From: Anaerolineae bacterium
Lineage (GTDB): Bacteria; Chloroflexota; Anaerolineae; 4572-78; J111
Direction: 5' to 3'
NCBI GenBank assembly: GCA_023151115.1
Contig: JAKLJP010000015.1
Span: forward strand, 1-64,000
Length of the DNA: 64,000 nucleotides
Both the position numbers and the translations under genes were made by a program. Under the pieces are notes generated by a model, which had not been told where the DNA came from, did not search any database, and saw only the letters and a list, made by a program, of their open reading frames with translations. This document shows positions 60,562 through 64,000 of this stretch, one piece after another; within the stretch, counting starts at the first letter, position 1, and each line of letters begins with the position of its first letter.

Positions 60562-63500
60562 TCAAGGAGTCAGGGAGAGGGTGGTCAGTTCGATGATGTT
60601 GTCGGGCTGCGGTTGGCTATTGATAGTCACTGGCAGACGTTGACCTGTAACCGGGTCATACATGCCGACTAGCAGACGGTACTCGCCAGGGGGAGCGCCA
60701 TCGCGGAGGGTCAGGGTATAGCGGTCAATCACGCTGTCTTGTTCGGCCCAGGCGGTGGTGGGGTAGCGACCGGCCTGGGGCGGATTGTCCCACTGCGCCC
60801 AGACCTGCCCATCCGGGCCGACGAGCTGAGTGAAAACGGTGTAGTCGGTGGGGACGGGGGCGGTGGACTGCCAATAAAGGGCAAGGGAGATTGGAGATTG
60901 GAGATTGGAGATGGGCGTGAGATCGTAGCCGGTGAGCTGAATGGCGCTGCCGAGTTGGGCTGAAAAAGGATGGGGTGGGGGTGTACCATCGGCGGGGTCG
61001 AGCAAGCGGAAGGTGAGGGGATAGAGGTTATTTCCCAGGTTGGTTTCATTATCGGTCAGAGGTAAATATTCATAGCCATCTGGTAGGTTTTTGTCCTGGC
61101 GTAATAAGCTGATTTCCAGGCGATAAAGGCCGGGGGGAGCATCGGGTTTCAGGCGCAGCGGGTAAGTTTCTTCGACAACTTCGGTGGGAACCCACAGGAC
61201 GTTGGGGTAACGGTCGCCGAGAGTGGATAGGTGTTCTGCGCCGACCTGGAAATCTTTGTCGAGGAGTTTGAGCGCGACGATCAGTGGGTCGGGCATCCAG
61301 CGGCGGGCCTGCCAGCGGAGGGTGAGGGGCAGGGTTGGCAGGTTGGAAGGTTGGAAGGTTGGAAGGTTGGAGCCATCCTCCATGCTTCCAATCTTCCAAC
61401 CTTCCAGATTAATGGGGGATTGTCCGGGAAATTCTAATGAAAGTGGGGCCAGGGTGCGGCTGAAGGTGAGGGTGGAAGTGAGGGGGGCGAAGGCCCGCTG
61501 GCGCAGGTCGGGGGAGAGGGTTAGGTTCGAGGGGGCATTAGGATGGTCAGGAAAGTAGGGTCCGGACAGTAGAGTTGGCCCGGCAATGAAGGTGGCGGCC
61601 TGGGCAAAAGGCTCCGGGCCGTTGTCGCAGGGTAAAAATAGGGCTGTGTTCAAGGCGGGTAGGGCTGACCACTCCGCAAATGCGCCGGTGGCCTGGCGGA
61701 TAAAACGGGGTGATTTGTTTTGGCCGGGATTGGTGTAATCGAGCCAGGTCAAGGTCTGGTTCAGGGAGAGGGAAGTTGGCTGACTCAGGCGGTGATTGCC
61801 GCGCCAGACTTCGAGGGTTTGGGGTAAGATGTTGGGCCGGGAGACATCGGCTTGAATAGTGATAAGCGGCTGGGCAAAGGTTTGCTGCAATACGGGCGTT
61901 TCTGCTAACGCCGGCTCCGCTGAATCAGCAGCCAGAGGCCAAACTTCAAGGTGCAGGTAATAGCGTTGGTTCAAAACGCGGGCACAGGTGGGGATGGGGA
62001 TAAAGACGGTATCGGCCAGGGTGTCGCCGGGTTCCCAGGCGCGGGCCGGGTAGTGACCTCCGGCAAAGGGGCCGGCCCAGCAGGCGACAGCCAGGTTATT
62101 ATCGTCTTGCAAGCAAAGCGAGATGAGATAATCTTGTTGGGCTTCCTTTTCTGCGCGCCAATAGAGAGTGGCGGGCAGGGCGTCGCCGGTAAAAACAGTG
62201 GCTGGGGTATTAAACCCGGTCAGAGCAAGTCCATCGGCAAAGGGGAGATGATGGCGATAGGTGATGGGTAACTCATCGGGTGGGGTGGTGGTAACAGGCA
62301 AGGTATCGTAGTGGGGAAGGATGAAGGATGAAGATTGAAGGCTGAAGGCGGGCAGGAGGAAGAAGATAGAAGATAGAAGATAGAAGATGGAGGATGGAAG
62401 ATGGTGCGGCGTTGGTAGAATTTTGAGAATGGGGGGGAGTAATCGAGTGGCGAGGAAGGGAAAAATCTTGAATCCAGAGTCTACACCCCGCAAGGCTGTC
62501 CAAAATCCAAAATGATATAGGCCGAGAGATATGAACAGGGCAATCGCCGGCAGCGCCGGGTAAAGATGACGGCCCTGGCCGGTGTCAATGGTGGCGCTGA
62601 GAACATAGCGGGCCAGAACGACGGCGAGGAAGAGGCTGAAATGGAGGGTGAGAAGAAGGGTAAGGCGTGGTGCGTGGTGCGTGGTGCGTGGTGCGTGAGG
62701 CGTGAAACGTGAAACGGAAGACGCAAGACGTAACACGTGCCCTGTTATAGCGAGAAACAAAAATATTGTGAACAGTCTATAAATCCATGCCGGGGCAAAA
62801 ATCCGCATCCAGCCAAATTCAAACCAAAAAGAGCGGTAGAGCAGGCTGAACCACTCGGCCAGGGGGTAGGTAGCGGCAACGGGGCGCACGGATTGGCCGG
62901 AGAGCAGGCCCACCAGCCCTTCGGTGATTTGCGGCTCGCCGAGGGAGGCGGCCAGGCCGGGGATAAAGCCCAACTCGCCGATGCGGTTGAAGCGGAGCAT
63001 AATGAAGCCAAACCAGGGGCCGGCGGTGAGCAGGAAGGCAGTGAGGAAGGGGAGGAGGGGGGTGCGTGGGGCGTGGGGCGTATCAATTGGCTTCTGGGTG
63101 GGAATTGGCCGGTCTTGGGTCTTGGGCCTCCGGTCTGTTTGCGAGCCGCGCCTCAAACCATGAGACATCACTAGCGTAAAAATAACCTCTGGAATAAGGA
63201 TCAGTGAGAAATATTTGGTGATCAGGGCCAGGCCGAACAGCGCGCCAAAAAGGGCAAAAAGGCGGGGTGATGGGGCTGCGTTTTGCAGAATGATGACCTG
63301 AACCAGTAGCAACAGGGAAGTCAAAGCGAAGACCAGGTTGTCGTCGTTGATAACGGCGCTGCTGCTGACAAAGCGAGGTAAAAAAGCCACAAAAGCGGCT
63401 GCGCCCAGGGCGATGAGTTTGGGGTGTGGGTATAGGCGGCGGGCCAGAAAGTAGGTTGAGATGATTGTCACACAGGCCAGCGGTAGGGAAAGGAAACGCA

Positions 63501-63924
63501 CTAGATGCCAGGCCAGAATTTGCCCGCGCCAGGGCCACTGCTCGTCGAGGGTGTGGAGTACATGGTTGATGCCCAGGCCATCGCTGGGGATGAAGCGTTC
63601 GGGCCGGACATCAACCCGGCGGATGTCCGGCTGCGTTTCTTCGCCAACGAGGGCGATGGGCCAGGCGGTCAACCAATAGTACAGCGGGGCCAGGCCGCCC
63701 TTGAAGCCGGCTTCATCCCGTTCAGCTTGAGTGAAGGGCGGGTGGCCGGTTCGGGCGACAAAGCGCAGGTATTGGTAATGGTCGGTTTCGTCGTCGGCTT
63801 CGCCGAGGGGCAGCATGATGGATTGGTAGAGGGTCAGGATAGAGAATAGGAGCAGGATAACGAGGAGGAGGGCATGATGCGTGAGGCGTGATACGTGATA
63901 CGTGAAGGGGAGTGAATGAGACAT
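60562..63924 (-). CDS. Large GT-C-like membrane protein with extracytoplasmic C-terminal part
   Basis: 1120 residues. About ten to twelve membrane helices occupy the first half. The first outer loop holds LGEADDETDHYQYL, an acidic motif as in GT-C glycosyltransferases and DUF2142-type proteins. The second half is a soluble beta-rich region with several sandwich-like segments such as LPATLYWRAEKEAQQDYLIS and PISLALYWQSTAPVPTDYTV, repeated in character. It likely glycosylates a lipid-linked or surface polymer, but no donor can be named. At least six low-complexity repeats lie in frame (bp 60888, 61338, 62322, 62648, 63050, 63862). No ribosome-binding site is clear at the ATG. Confidence 0.8.
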   Translation of the reverse strand: MSHSLPFTYHVSRLTHHALLLVILLLFSILTLYQSIMLPLGEADDETDHYQYLRFVARTGHPPFTQAERDEAGFKGGLAPLYYWLTAWPIALVGEETQPDIRRVDVRPERFIPSDGLGINHVLHTLDEQWPWRGQILAWHLVRFLSLPLACVTIISTYFLARRLYPHPKLIALGAAAFVAFLPRFVSSSAVINDDNLVFALTSLLLLVQVIILQNAAPSPRLFALFGALFGLALITKYFSLILIPEVIFTLVMSHGLRRGSQTDRRPKTQDRPIPTQKPIDTPHAPRTPLLPFLTAFLLTAGPWFGFIMLRFNRIGELGFIPGLAASLGEPQITEGLVGLLSGQSVRPVAATYPLAEWFSLLYRSFWFEFGWMRIFAPAWIYRLFTIFLFLAITGHVLRLASSVSRFTPHAPRTTHHAPRLTLLLTLHFSLFLAVVLARYVLSATIDTGQGRHLYPALPAIALFISLGLYHFGFWTALRGVDSGFKIFPFLATRLLPPILKILPTPHHLPSSIFYLLSSIFFLLPAFSLQSSSFILPHYDTLPVTTTPPDELPITYRHHLPFADGLALTGFNTPATVFTGDALPATLYWRAEKEAQQDYLISLCLQDDNNLAVACWAGPFAGGHYPARAWEPGDTLADTVFIPIPTCARVLNQRYYLHLEVWPLAADSAEPALAETPVLQQTFAQPLITIQADVSRPNILPQTLEVWRGNHRLSQPTSLSLNQTLTWLDYTNPGQNKSPRFIRQATGAFAEWSALPALNTALFLPCDNGPEPFAQAATFIAGPTLLSGPYFPDHPNAPSNLTLSPDLRQRAFAPLTSTLTFSRTLAPLSLEFPGQSPINLEGWKIGSMEDGSNLPTFQPSNLPTLPLTLRWQARRWMPDPLIVALKLLDKDFQVGAEHLSTLGDRYPNVLWVPTEVVEETYPLRLKPDAPPGLYRLEISLLRQDKNLPDGYEYLPLTDNETNLGNNLYPLTFRLLDPADGTPPPHPFSAQLGSAIQLTGYDLTPISNLQSPISLALYWQSTAPVPTDYTVFTQLVGPDGQVWAQWDNPPQAGRYPTTAWAEQDSVIDRYTLTLRDGAPPGEYRLLVGMYDPVTGQRLPVTINSQPQPDNIIELTTLSLTP

Positions 63925-63947
63925 ACTATGTGCGACTCTTGACCCTG

Positions 63948-64000
63948 TTATTTTGTTACCCGGATGGGGCCGAGGTTGACAGCGTAATCGGGCAGGAGGC
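63948..64000 (-). CDS. Partial gene, C-terminal 17 codons only
   Basis: The minus-strand frame entering at the window edge reads LLPDYAVNLGPIRVTK and stops at 63950-63948. It could be the end of a protein like its neighbour, since VNLGPIRV looks like a final beta strand of such sandwich domains. It is too short to be certain. Confidence 0.4.
   Translation of the reverse strand, partial: LLPDYAVNLGPIRVTK

Overview
The window reads as a chromosomal contig from a Chloroflexota bacterium, most likely of the Anaerolineae type. This rests on overall character, not on a marker gene: a substrate-binding lipoprotein with a long Pro-Thr-Glu-Ala linker, many GAF/PAS/receiver kinases, an alpha-2-macroglobulin-like lipoprotein, a formylglycine-enzyme-type protein with a death-like adaptor domain, and many hairpin-forming low-complexity repeats. 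No rRNA, CRISPR array, prophage or complete insertion sequence was seen. One tRNA-Leu gene is present.

Layout. 0-11 kb: a small zinc-tail protein, a 2133-residue alpha-2-macroglobulin-like lipoprotein, an FGE-sulfatase-domain protein, an AbrB/PIN toxin-antitoxin pair, a UbiD-family decarboxylase and the KH-domain protein KhpA. 11-15.5 kb: Gfo/Idh/MocA oxidoreductase, PP2C phosphatase, an acidic unknown protein and a CDP-alcohol phosphatidyltransferase resembling phosphatidylcholine synthase. 15.5-24 kb: a three-gene minus-strand signalling operon (S1-S1-receiver-histidine kinase; receiver-4xGAF-kinase; receiver-APH kinase), then a divergent PhoR-like kinase. 24-34 kb: a deaminase-type amidohydrolase, a complete BMP-family nucleoside ABC importer, a cyclodeaminase-like protein, a 2-hydroxyacid dehydrogenase and a PHP phosphoesterase. 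34-39.3 kb: a glycosyltransferase remnant, tRNA-Leu, an M29 aminopeptidase, an AAA-type ATPase and the pterin genes folB-folK-folE. 39.3-44.7 kb: a GAF-PAS kinase, small metabolic genes, a broken VOC gene and a choline-kinase-like protein. 44.9-53.5 kb: Mrp ATPase, FdhE and accessory genes, and a three-subunit selenocysteine-containing formate dehydrogenase. 54-64 kb: an HhH membrane protein, an ATP-grasp enzyme, YggX, a phosphoesterase, a formyltransferase-like protein, phosphofructokinase, GrpB and a very large GT-C-like membrane protein.

Two points stand out. First, the operon at 15.5-22.6 kb joins S1 RNA-binding modules and an aminoglycoside-phosphotransferase-like kinase to phosphorelay modules, with no DNA-binding output. 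Second, several families of short inverted or low-complexity repeats fill most intergenic gaps and also lie in frame inside genes. In the macroglobulin-like protein one such repeat appears to encode the hydrophobic core of the signal peptide, and in the GT-C-like protein one encodes a hydrophobic segment. The formate dehydrogenase alpha subunit is a clean UGA-recoding case: Sec replaces the expected residue in the conserved Gln-Ala-Arg-x-Sec-His motif and is followed by a SECIS-like hairpin with a GGUCU loop.

All assignments come from reading translations and motifs by eye. No database search was run.
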